Part shown: positions 6,551 to 13,648 of the stretch, one piece after another
Numbering within the stretch: position 1 is the first letter of the stretch
Layout of the letters: each line of letters opens with the position of its first letter
Origin: Holophagaceae bacterium UBA1801
GTDB lineage: Bacteria; Acidobacteriota; Holophagae; Holophagales; Holophagaceae
Reading direction: 5' to 3'
DNA length: 17,512 nt
Assembly (NCBI GenBank): GCA_002319925.1
Contig: DCFP01000020.1
Span: 1-17,512 of the forward strand
Program-made: the position numbers and the translations under genes
Notes under the pieces: model-generated
The model's database searches: none
Seen by the model: the letters and a program-made list of their open reading frames with translations, nothing else
What the model was told of the DNA's origin: nothing

Positions 6551-6600
6551 ACCGGTCAGACCCAGAAATCGACCGGAGGGGAACTCCCTGAAACCGGTCG
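6551..6600 (+). promoter_or_regulatory. Three 21-bp-phased ACCGG direct repeats: likely LytTR regulator binding sites
   Basis: ACCGGTCA (6551-6558), ACCGGAGG (6572-6579) and ACCGGTCG (6593-6600) are direct repeats, each pair separated by exactly 13 nt, so starts are 21 bp apart, two helical turns. LytTR regulators bind tandem direct repeats with such phasing, and E. coli BtsR is, to my recollection, described as binding an ACC-starting 8-mer repeated with 13-nt spacing. The sites lie between the divergent kinase and cstA genes, about 105 nt before the cstA start. Confidence 0.75.
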
Positions 6601-6623
6601 GACAACTCGTCCGCGCCGATAAA
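6595..6623 (+). promoter_or_regulatory. Candidate cstA promoter overlapping the third regulator site
   Basis: GATAAA (6618-6623) resembles a -10 element. Seventeen nt upstream, where a -35 should sit, is CGGTCG (6595-6600), part of the third ACCGG repeat. A poor -35 overlapped by an activator site would suit a promoter dependent on the response regulator. This is a weak prediction. Confidence 0.3.
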
Positions 6624-6633
6624 GGCGAAGCAA

Positions 6634-6650
6634 GGATCATGGCCTGATCC
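6634..6650 (+). repeat. Inverted repeat in the cstA leader
   Basis: GGATCA (6634-6639) and TGATCC (6645-6650) form perfect 6-bp arms around 5 nt, downstream of the putative promoter and 55 nt before the cstA start. It could be a leader hairpin or an operator; no function is known. Confidence 0.4.
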
Positions 6651-6704
6651 AGCAATCATCTCCGCCTTTCCCCGAAACCCCTCATGGCAAGGAGGCTGCA
6701 GACC

Positions 6705-8561
6705 ATGAACTCCGTGACGCTCGTCATCATCGCGTTGCTCTTCTTCGCGCTGGCTTACCGCTACTACGGCGCGTTCATCGCGGCCAAGGTGCTGGCCCTG
6801 GACGACAAGAGAACCACGCCCGCCCACAGCCTCAACGATGGCCAGAACTACCACCCCACCAACAAGTGGGTACTCTTCGGCCATCACTTCGCGGCCATCT
6901 CCGGCGCAGGCCCTTTGATCGGCCCCGTGCTGGCGGCCCAATTCGGTTATGCGCCCGGATTCCTCTGGATCCTGCTGGGTGCGGTCATCGCGGGCGGCGT
7001 CCACGACATCACCATCCTGGTGGCCTCCATTCGCCGCAACGGCAAGTCCCTGGCCGAAATCGCCCGGCACGAAATCAGCCCCTTCGCGGGCCTGGTGGGA
7101 TCCATCGCGATCCTGATCATCATCGTGCTCGCCCTGGCGGGTCTGGGCCTCGCGGTGGTGAACGCCTTGCGCGAAAGTTCCTGGGGCACTTTCACCATCG
7201 CCATGACCATTCCCGTGGCCTTCTTCGTCGGGCTATGGATGTACCGCATCCGCAGGGGTCACATCGCCGAGGCCAGCGTCATCGGCGTGATCGGAGTCCT
7301 GGCCGCGCTCATCCTCGGCGGGATGGTGCCCGGCTCGCACTTCGCTCCCTACTTCACCCTGAGCCGTGAGGGCATCATCATCGCCATCGCGGGTTACGGT
7401 TTCATCGCATCCGTGCTGCCCGTGTGGATGCTCCTGTGCCCCCGGGACTACCTGTCTTCCTATCTGAAGATCGGGACCATCTTCGCGCTCATCGCCGGTG
7501 TGTTCATCGTCCACCCCGAGCTGAAGATGCCCGCCTTCACGCCCTATGTGCATGGCGGCGGTCCCGTCTTCGCCGGCAAACTCTTCCCCTTCCTCTTCAT
7601 CACCATCGCCTGTGGCGCCATCTCCGGCTTCCATTCCCTGGTGGCTTCGGGAACGACACCCAAGATGAGCAACCTCGAGCGGGATGCCCTGCCCATCGGC
7701 TACGGCGCCATGCTCACCGAAGGCCTCGTCAGCATCATCGCGCTCATCGCAGCGTGCTCCCTGCACCCGGCGGACTACTTCGCCATCAACGTGCCCGCCC
7801 AGAATTTCGCGGCCCTTGGCATGACACCGGTCAACCTCGGTCAGTTGTCCACGCAGGTGGGAGAGCAGGTGGCGGGACGCCCTGGCGGCGCGGTTTCGCT
7901 GGCGGTGGGCTTCGCCCAGATCTTCGCGGGAATACCGGGACTCAAGTACCTGATGAGCTACTGGTACCACTTCGCGATCATGTTCGAAGCCCTCTTCATC
8001 CTCACCACCATCGATACCGGAACCCGCGTGGCCCGCTTTCTGGTCCAGGAATTCGCGGGACGCATCTGGCAGCCCATGGAGCGCACAGACTGGCTGCCCG
8101 GAACGCTCTTGGCCACCGGACTCGTGGTAGCCGCCTGGGGTGGCTTCATTTTGACGGGCAGCATCGCCACCATCTGGCCCATGTTCGGCGTGGCCAACCA
8201 ACTCCTGGCGGCCGTCGCCCTGGCCGTGGCCACAGCGGCCATCCTGAACGCCGGCAAGAAGCAGTACGTCTGGGTCACGCTGGTGCCACTCGCCTTCGTG
8301 GCCGTGACCACGCTGTATGCAGGTTGGTGCAACATCTTCCAGATCTATATCCCCTTGTCCCACGCGCCCGGCAAATTGCTGCTGGGTTGGCTGAACGCGA
8401 GTCTCACGGCCGTCATCCTTCTCTGCGCCGTCGTCGTGCTCATCGAGACGGTTCGCAGGGCTTACAAGGTGCTGGCACAGGAACACTACACGAGGAAGGG
8501 GCAGCGGGTCGCCGTCAAGGATGGCTTCCCCGAGGAGCCTCTCACCTACGGCGAGGCCTGA
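6705..8561 (+). CDS. cstA: CstA-family carbon starvation/pyruvate transporter
   Basis: A 618-residue polytopic inner-membrane protein with at least 15 hydrophobic segments. Family hallmarks include YHPTNKWVLFGHHFAAISGAG near the N-terminus, GGVHDI, ISGFHSLVASGTTPK, the TEGLVSIIALIAA segment and FIDTGTR-type chemistry (TTIDTGTRVARFL) towards the C-terminus. CstA and its relative BtsT import pyruvate, and CstA has also been linked to peptide uptake. The length is like the shorter Bacillus-type members rather than E. coli CstA of about 700 residues. The start is the ATG at 6705, preceded by AAGGAGG at 6689-6695; an in-frame ATG at 6684 lies before that Shine-Dalgarno and is rejected. It is divergent from the LytS/LytR pair and followed by a strong hairpin terminator, so it is probably monocistronic and controlled by the adjacent two-component system. 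Confidence 0.94.
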   Translation: MNSVTLVIIALLFFALAYRYYGAFIAAKVLALDDKRTTPAHSLNDGQNYHPTNKWVLFGHHFAAISGAGPLIGPVLAAQFGYAPGFLWILLGAVIAGGVHDITILVASIRRNGKSLAEIARHEISPFAGLVGSIAILIIIVLALAGLGLAVVNALRESSWGTFTIAMTIPVAFFVGLWMYRIRRGHIAEASVIGVIGVLAALILGGMVPGSHFAPYFTLSREGIIIAIAGYGFIASVLPVWMLLCPRDYLSSYLKIGTIFALIAGVFIVHPELKMPAFTPYVHGGGPVFAGKLFPFLFITIACGAISGFHSLVASGTTPKMSNLERDALPIGYGAMLTEGLVSIIALIAACSLHPADYFAINVPAQNFAALGMTPVNLGQLSTQVGEQVAGRPGGAVSLAVGFAQIFAGIPGLKYLMSYWYHFAIMFEALFILTTIDTGTRVARFLVQEFAGRIWQPMERTDWLPGTLLATGLVVAAWGGFILTGSIATIWPMFGVANQLLAAVALAVATAAILNAGKKQYVWVTLVPLAFVAVTTLYAGWCNIFQIYIPLSHAPGKLLLGWLNASLTAVILLCAVVVLIETVRRAYKVLAQEHYTRKGQRVAVKDGFPEEPLTYGEA

Positions 8562-8579
8562 AGCCACTTCGCCATTCCA

Positions 8580-8621
8580 GCGGGAAGGATGGGCTGCAGC
8601 CCCACCCTTCCCGCTTCTTGT
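8580..8621 (+). terminator. Rho-independent terminator after cstA
   Basis: A GCGGGAAGG arm (8580-8588) pairs perfectly with CCTTCCCGC (8606-8614). Within it GGGCT (8591-8595) pairs with AGCCC (8598-8602), and TTCTTGT follows. It lies 18 nt after the cstA stop and separates cstA from the next operon. Confidence 0.8.
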
Positions 8622-8668
8622 ACCCGCGCCCCACCTGAGCTAGACTTGAGCCACTCCGCGAGGCTCCC

Positions 8669-10366
8669 ATGCGAACCCTGATGTTCTTCCCTCTGGTCTC
8701 CGTTGTGCTCGTGGCCCAGCAGGTTCTTCCCGTGGATGCGCCCATCGCGCGGGTGCGCCTGCACCCGGACGAGGCCTGGGTGACCCGTGCGGCGAGGGTG
8801 CATTTGTCCGCGGCCGGGACATTCAAGGTCCAGCTGGAATCCCTGCCCAACGGCTTGCGGGTGGAGGATCTCCAGGCTGCGGCCAAGGGGCCGTCCGGCC
8901 TGCGTCTAGGAGACATCTCCGTCGCCAGCGATGTGCGAGTGGTCACGGAAACGCCGGAGTGGAAGAAGCTGGAAGCAGAGCGCGATGCCTTGCGCGAGAA
9001 GCGCGACACGCTGGAAGCCCAGGGTGAAGCGGCTCAGCAGGAATTGGTCTTTCTGAAGGGTCTGCAGGCCGCCCACGACAAAGAACTTTCCGGCCGCATG
9101 ATCTACGCCGTTCCAAACCCCACGGGGATCGTGGAGCTTGGCAAGAGCCTCCAGAGCCGCATGTCGGACCTGCTCATCGCGGAACGGAAACGGAAGCGGG
9201 AGCTCGAAAAACTCAGCCAGGAGGAAGGCCGCATCAATGCCGAATTCCAGAAGCGGGCCAGCGAACGGCGGACCGCTCCCAGCCGTGTGACCATCGAGAT
9301 CACCTCTGCGCAGGAAGGCAACGTGGATCTGGAGTTGAGCTACCGCGTGCGGGCCGCCCGCTGGAAGCCGCTCTACGAAGCCCGGCTTTCCGAGAACCGC
9401 AAGAAGCTCGATCTGGTTCTGTATGCAGCGGTGACCCAGAACACGGGCGAAAGCTGGCAGGGCGTACGCCTTGAGATCAGCAATGCGCGCCCCAGCCGTA
9501 GCCTCGCGGTTCCTGTCTATTCCGCGGGCCAATCCGTGGATTGGGTGAAGCAGCTCCCTCCGCCGGTCTACCCAGTCATGGCCGCTCCGGCACCGCCGCC
9601 CGCGCCCAAACAGATGGAAAACCGATTGAGCGCCTCGCAGACCATGGCTTTGGGGGATTTGCAGCGCCTAGCCCCAGCTGAGGAAGCGGTGGAATCCTCC
9701 GCCAGCGTAATCGAAGAGGCCTCGGGGCTCGCCGCCACGTTCCTGGTGGATGGCGCCAAGGATGTCCCCTCCGACAACGAGCCCCACCGGTTCAAGGTGC
9801 AGGCCAAGGATGTGGAACCTGCCCTCACGGTGTTCACGACTCCTCGCCTGGATACCACGGCCTATCTCCTGGCGCGCTTCACCGCTCCGGGCGGCCTGCC
9901 GCTCTTCCCTGGATCGCCGGTGGTGAGGTTCGCGGGCAACCAGCGGCTGGGCGAAGCACCCCTCGCGATTCCGGCTGCGGGCCAGCCCTTCTCCCTCGGC
10001 TTCGGCCCCCACAAGGGCGTTCGCGTGGCTTTCCGCCGCGTGGATAACAAGCTCGAGGAAGTGGGCGCCTTCAGCAAGGAGCGCCAGTGGTCGCTACGGG
10101 AGCAGATCGAGTTGGCCAACGATGGCAACGAGGCCCTGATCATCGAAGTGCAGGATCGCATCCTCAAATCCGCCAGCGATCAGGTGAAGATCAACCTCCA
10201 GCCCGACTTCACCGGCGGATGGACGGAGGCGGTTCCCGGCGTGCGCAGCTGGAAGTTGACGCTGGCGCCCAGCGAGACCAAACGTGTGGAAATGCCCCTC
10301 ACCATCCGTGCTCCCAAGGACGGCGTGGTGACGGGCCTGGGAAACATCCTGCCCAACGAGGACTGA
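8669..10366 (+). CDS. DUF4139 / mucoidy-inhibitor MuiA-like secreted protein
   Basis: A 565-residue protein with an N-terminal signal peptide (about 1-17). A DUF4140-like region (about 22-75, with ARVRLHPDEAWVTRAARV) is followed by a long charged coiled coil (about 97-185) and the C-terminal DUF4139 beta-rich domain, including LSYRVRAARWKPLYEARL and NTGESWQGVRLEISNARPS, to the end. Members are known mainly from mucoidy-inhibitor annotations; their biochemical role is unsettled. The predicted location is the periplasm or outer surface. The ATG at 8669 has GAGG 5 nt upstream. The stop is 6 nt before the DUF58 gene, whose Shine-Dalgarno (GAGGA) lies in the end of this gene, so it heads the Bat operon. 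TAGACT at 8641-8646 is a weak -10 candidate. Confidence 0.88.
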   Translation: MRTLMFFPLVSVVLVAQQVLPVDAPIARVRLHPDEAWVTRAARVHLSAAGTFKVQLESLPNGLRVEDLQAAAKGPSGLRLGDISVASDVRVVTETPEWKKLEAERDALREKRDTLEAQGEAAQQELVFLKGLQAAHDKELSGRMIYAVPNPTGIVELGKSLQSRMSDLLIAERKRKRELEKLSQEEGRINAEFQKRASERRTAPSRVTIEITSAQEGNVDLELSYRVRAARWKPLYEARLSENRKKLDLVLYAAVTQNTGESWQGVRLEISNARPSRSLAVPVYSAGQSVDWVKQLPPPVYPVMAAPAPPPAPKQMENRLSASQTMALGDLQRLAPAEEAVESSASVIEEASGLAATFLVDGAKDVPSDNEPHRFKVQAKDVEPALTVFTTPRLDTTAYLLARFTAPGGLPLFPGSPVVRFAGNQRLGEAPLAIPAAGQPFSLGFGPHKGVRVAFRRVDNKLEEVGAFSKERQWSLREQIELANDGNEALIIEVQDRILKSASDQVKINLQPDFTGGWTEAVPGVRSWKLTLAPSETKRVEMPLTIRAPKDGVVTGLGNILPNED

Positions 10367-10372
10367 ACCTTC

Positions 10373-11146
10373 ATGACCCAGCCCCGCCACTGGAACCGCT
10401 TCCTAGCCCGCCTGCGGCGCCTGCCGCTGCGGCTGAGGCGAGTGCTTCCTGGAGGCACGGAGGGCCTGCATCCCAGCAAGATCAAGGGCTCGGGACTCAC
10501 CTTCGTGGAGAACCGCCCGTACGTCCCAGGCGATGATCCCCGCGCCATCAACTGGCCGCTTACCGCCCGCGTGGGCGAGCCCATCGTGAAACGCTTCGAA
10601 TCCAGCCGTGAACTCATCCTCTGGCTCGTCGTGGATCCATCGCCCTCCATGTTCCTGGGTGATCCCGTGAGCCCCTTGCGCTGGGCCCTGGAGATCAGCG
10701 GAGCCGCCATGGCCACCATGAATGCGGGCAAGGATCGGCTTGGCTTGATGATCCCTGGCGACGGCAGGATTCCACCCCTGCGAATCATCCCAAGGCGAGG
10801 CCGCGTGGCGGGACTCCATCTACTGGAAACCCTCGTGGAGCGCGGTCCCGCGATACCCACTCCGGAGAGCTGGCAGCAGGCCATGGGTCGCTGGGGAGAA
10901 CACGGCAAGGGACACCGCATCTGGATTCTCAGCAATGGCGCGGGTCTGCAGGGCCTTGCGCCCCTGATCAAACCCCTGGCAGCCCGCCATCGCGTCGTGT
11001 GGTTCAGGCCGGAAAACCCCCTGCTGAAGCATGCACCGAACTGGCCGGAGCCGGGTTTCCCACTCACCGTGGAACGCCAGATTTGGAACCTGCACGAAGA
11101 CCCCGTCCTCAAACTCGGCGCCTGGCTCAAGGGCGGTGGGGCATGA
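10373..11146 (+). CDS. DUF58 domain protein of a Bat (MoxR-associated) operon
   Basis: A 257-residue DUF58 protein. The family core is plain: the GSGLTF-ENRPY-PGDDPRAINW segment (39-61), then TARVGEPIVKRFE (64-76) and a degenerate von Willebrand fold with D88-x-S90-x-S92 (DPSPS) in the place of the metal-site DxSxS. There is no signal peptide and no long membrane segment, so it is probably cytoplasmic or peripheral. In many bacteria DUF58 genes sit directly after moxR and before VWA genes, where the proteins are thought to act in assembling or maturing envelope complexes with the MoxR AAA+ ATPase. Here no moxR is adjacent. Start 10373 has GAGGA 9 nt upstream. The stop codon overlaps the next start (ATGA). 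Confidence 0.9.
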   Translation: MTQPRHWNRFLARLRRLPLRLRRVLPGGTEGLHPSKIKGSGLTFVENRPYVPGDDPRAINWPLTARVGEPIVKRFESSRELILWLVVDPSPSMFLGDPVSPLRWALEISGAAMATMNAGKDRLGLMIPGDGRIPPLRIIPRRGRVAGLHLLETLVERGPAIPTPESWQQAMGRWGEHGKGHRIWILSNGAGLQGLAPLIKPLAARHRVVWFRPENPLLKHAPNWPEPGFPLTVERQIWNLHEDPVLKLGAWLKGGGA

Positions 11147-11925
11147 CCAGGCTGCTTCCAGCCTGCGGGAGGATCCTTGCGGGAGGCATGTTGGCTTGCC
11201 TTGCGAGCGTACTGACCGCCGCGCCGGTCTGGAAAGCCCCACAGGAAATGCCTTTCGGAGAGCTGTCGATCCTGGAGATCCGGGAAGTGGATCCAACTCA
11301 GCCCGCCCTTCCCCGGCCTGGCGACGAGAAGCTCGGGCCGCTGGATCTGCGCGGCGTGGAACCCACCGCCGATGGACGTGGGTGGCAGCTCACGGTGCAG
11401 CCCATGATTCCTGGCATCGTGGTGATCCCGCCCGTGGATTTCGGCGATGGCCGTCAGTCCCCGGAACTGCGCATCCGCGTGCCCCGCACCGTTCCGTACC
11501 AGGCACCGTGGGTCGGTGTCGGCGGCGGACAGGGAGACGTGATTCCCTACATCCCCTTCCCCTGGGCCTGGGCGAGCCTCGTGCTCCTGCCCGTGGCGGC
11601 CATGGGCTGGTGGATCTGGCGGCGATGGCTGCGCTCAGCCCCGGCCCGCGCCCGGCACCACTCCCTCAGCCTTTTCAGGCACCATTGGCCACCCCCATCC
11701 TCGGAGCGTGAAGTCCTGGATGCGGCCCACAACCTGGGTCGCAATCTGCTGGCTGCCCATTTCGGCGAAGAGGCACGCAGCTGGGGAACCCCTGAGTTCA
11801 ACGGTCGGCGGATGGAAGTCTGGAGCACGTGGACCCAGAGCCTGGATGCGGCGCGCTTCTCCCGCACGGAACCGCCCTTCCCGGCCCTTGAGGATCTCCT
11901 GAAGGCGCTGGAGGAGCGGCCATGA
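11143..11925 (+). CDS. Bat-operon membrane protein of BatD/DUF4381-like topology
   Basis: A 260-residue protein starting at the ATG that overlaps the DUF58 stop; a longer in-frame extension through the DUF58 gene is rejected. A signal peptide ends near VLTA-APVW (about residue 27). A periplasmic domain of about 110 residues, rich in Pro, Gly and beta-type sequence, leads to one membrane segment (about 143-165, WAWASLVLLPVAAMGWWIW) with basic flank RRWLR. A helical cytoplasmic tail follows to residue 260. This order (periplasmic beta domain, membrane helix, helical tail) and the place between DUF58 and BatA resemble BatD or DUF4381 proteins of other Bat operons, but I see no motif that proves either. 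It ends in an ATGA overlap with batA, with GGAGGAGCGGCC just before that start. Confidence 0.8.
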   Translation: MTRLLPACGRILAGGMLACLASVLTAAPVWKAPQEMPFGELSILEIREVDPTQPALPRPGDEKLGPLDLRGVEPTADGRGWQLTVQPMIPGIVVIPPVDFGDGRQSPELRIRVPRTVPYQAPWVGVGGGQGDVIPYIPFPWAWASLVLLPVAAMGWWIWRRWLRSAPARARHHSLSLFRHHWPPPSSEREVLDAAHNLGRNLLAAHFGEEARSWGTPEFNGRRMEVWSTWTQSLDAARFSRTEPPFPALEDLLKALEERP

Positions 11926-12878
11926 TCGAACTCCGCTTCCCGTACCTCCTGCTGCTGCTGATTCCGGCCCTCTGGTTCTCCTGGCGGGCGCCCTACCGCT
12001 GGGGCATCCCCCACGAACGGCCCACGAGCCATTTCGCGCGGTTCACGTCCCACTGGATTCCCTCGCTTCTCGCATTGTTCCTCGTGATCGCCGCGGCCGG
12101 TCCCGAGTGGCGTGAGACGGCCTGGGGCCGGGCACCCGTGGTGGATTTCGCGGTGGTGCTGGATGGCTCCAGCTCCATGAAGGCTCTGGACGATGGCAAG
12201 GAAGATCGCTGGAGTGCCGCGCGACGCCTGTTGAAATCCTTCATCGCGGGACGCCCCGACGATCGCTTCGCCCTGGTCCTCTTCAGCGGACATCCCGTGA
12301 CCCTCAGCCCTCTGACTGCGGACCACGTGCGCCTCTATACGATCCTCGACCGCCTTGAGCTGAGCAGCCGCGACGATGGCACGGCCATCGGTTCCGCGCT
12401 CATGACCGCCGTGCGGCGGCTTTCCGATAGCCCTGCCCGCTCCCGCGTCATCCTCCTGCTCACGGACGGCGCCCAGAACCGCGGACGCGTCACCCCGCTG
12501 GAAGCCGCCGAGGAAGCCAAGAGCCAGGGCATCCGCATCCACACCGTGGCCATGGGCGGCTCCGGAGAGAGCCTGTATCCCATCGAGGGGGGCGGTTTCG
12601 CCAAGCTCAAGGTGGAGACGGATCCCGTGACCCTCAAGCTGGTGGCACAGACCACCGGTGGCGAGGCCCTCGCCGCCGATGATCCGAGCGGCCTCGCCCG
12701 CAGCCTGTTGGCGGTGGATCAACTGGAGAAGACCGCCCTGCCCGTGGACCCGCCTTCGGAAGGCAAGCCACTGGCGAGCTGGTTCCTGATGGCAGCGGTT
12801 CTGTTGGCGCTGCCCCTGGCATTCGACCTGACACGCAAACGCGGAAAGCCGCGACCCGCTTGGCTGGAGCACACATGA
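11922..12878 (+). CDS. batA: BatA-like von Willebrand factor A membrane protein
   Basis: A 318-residue protein with N-terminal membrane helices at about 6-21 and 45-60, a VWA domain from about 75 to 265, and a C-terminal helix at about 287-303. The metal-ion-dependent adhesion site is complete: D81-x-S83-x-S85 (DGSSS), T154 (DDGTAIG) and D182 (LLTDG). This architecture is that of BatA/BatB in aerotolerance-type operons, with the VWA domain on the periplasmic side. Such proteins probably bind partner proteins through a divalent metal and work with MoxR ATPases; the precise role is not settled. Start and stop codons both overlap neighbours by 4 nt (ATGA), indicating translational coupling. Confidence 0.9.
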   Translation: MIELRFPYLLLLLIPALWFSWRAPYRWGIPHERPTSHFARFTSHWIPSLLALFLVIAAAGPEWRETAWGRAPVVDFAVVLDGSSSMKALDDGKEDRWSAARRLLKSFIAGRPDDRFALVLFSGHPVTLSPLTADHVRLYTILDRLELSSRDDGTAIGSALMTAVRRLSDSPARSRVILLLTDGAQNRGRVTPLEAAEEAKSQGIRIHTVAMGGSGESLYPIEGGGFAKLKVETDPVTLKLVAQTTGGEALAADDPSGLARSLLAVDQLEKTALPVDPPSEGKPLASWFLMAAVLLALPLAFDLTRKRGKPRPAWLEHT

Positions 12879-13648
12879 AACCCAAAGGCCTGGAATCGTC
12901 CCCCCTGCTGCCGGTCGAAATACTCAACCGGGCCAGCGCGCTGCTGGTCGCACGGGAGGTCCGCCGTCCCCCGGAAACACTGGCCTTCCTCGCACAGCGC
13001 ATCCTCAGCTGGTGGACAGCCATCAAGGGTGTTCCGAATTTCGAGGCTGCCGCGCTGAAATCCCTTGCCCGTGAATTCCGCGAGATGGCCTTCGATTGCC
13101 TCCCGGGCCGGAACCCGCGCTGGACGCCCAAGCAGCGGGCCCACGCCGAAGACTTGTTCCTGGATCTGGCCCGGCTCGCAGTGGATGGCCCGGAGCTGTC
13201 CCTGCCTGAAGTCCGTTTGGACCTGAAACCCATGGACCGGAGTCAGCTGGTCCGCTGGATCTGGAATCATCTGGACTACCACGTCTCGGCGCTCACCATC
13301 GGCCTCCTCGGCACACGCATCCTGGCCGTGAACCCCGATGATCCGCGCTTTGCAGCCCAGGCGAACCTGCGTGAACGGGTCGTGCAGATCACGGGCACGC
13401 TGGTAGCCCTTGCGTTGTACCTGGCCGGTGACCACGGCGGCGACATGCCCATGCAACAGGCCGCCACCACCGTGTCCGCGCTCCTCGATGGCTTGGCCGG
13501 ATCTCTGGAGGAAGCCTTCGCCCTGGGCGACACGCGCGGCCGGTGGCTCGCCCGCTGCGGCGGCTGGCAACGCCCCGACTATCCCTGCCGCATGGGCGAC
13601 TTCGGCCAGGCCATCAAGGGTCTTCCCCCGGAAATGCGCCCCGAATGA
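12875..13648 (+). CDS. Uncharacterised Bat-operon protein
   Basis: I do not recognise this 257-residue protein. It is mainly helical and soluble in appearance, with many Leu, Ala and Arg residues. The most hydrophobic stretch (about 168-188, VVQITGTLVALALYLAGDH) is interrupted and probably not a membrane helix. The C-terminal region has RCGGWQRPDYPC, with two cysteines 11 residues apart. There is no signal peptide. It lies between batA and batB with ATGA overlaps on both sides and GGAG before its start, so it should be made in step with the VWA proteins and may be a cytoplasmic partner. A TTG 15 nt upstream in frame is an unlikely start. The function is unknown. Confidence 0.85.
   Translation: MKPKGLESSPLLPVEILNRASALLVAREVRRPPETLAFLAQRILSWWTAIKGVPNFEAAALKSLAREFREMAFDCLPGRNPRWTPKQRAHAEDLFLDLARLAVDGPELSLPEVRLDLKPMDRSQLVRWIWNHLDYHVSALTIGLLGTRILAVNPDDPRFAAQANLRERVVQITGTLVALALYLAGDHGGDMPMQQAATTVSALLDGLAGSLEEAFALGDTRGRWLARCGGWQRPDYPCRMGDFGQAIKGLPPEMRPE

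Noticed and set aside
6684..6704. Earlier ATG for cstA at 6684
   Set aside because: It lies upstream of the strong AAGGAGG Shine-Dalgarno, which is placed correctly for the ATG at 6705.
7233..8567. Long minus-strand frame opposite cstA, rich in His, Gly, Asp and Glu
   Set aside because: This is the usual shadow of a GC-rich membrane-protein gene; the composition is low-complexity and matches no family.
10999..11142. Upstream extension of the BatD/DUF4381-like gene
   Set aside because: It lies inside the DUF58 gene, and the ATG at 11143 begins a signal peptide and forms an ATGA overlap.
11547..12872. Long minus-strand frame opposite batA
   Set aside because: It is a shadow of a gene with a full VWA metal site and operon context.
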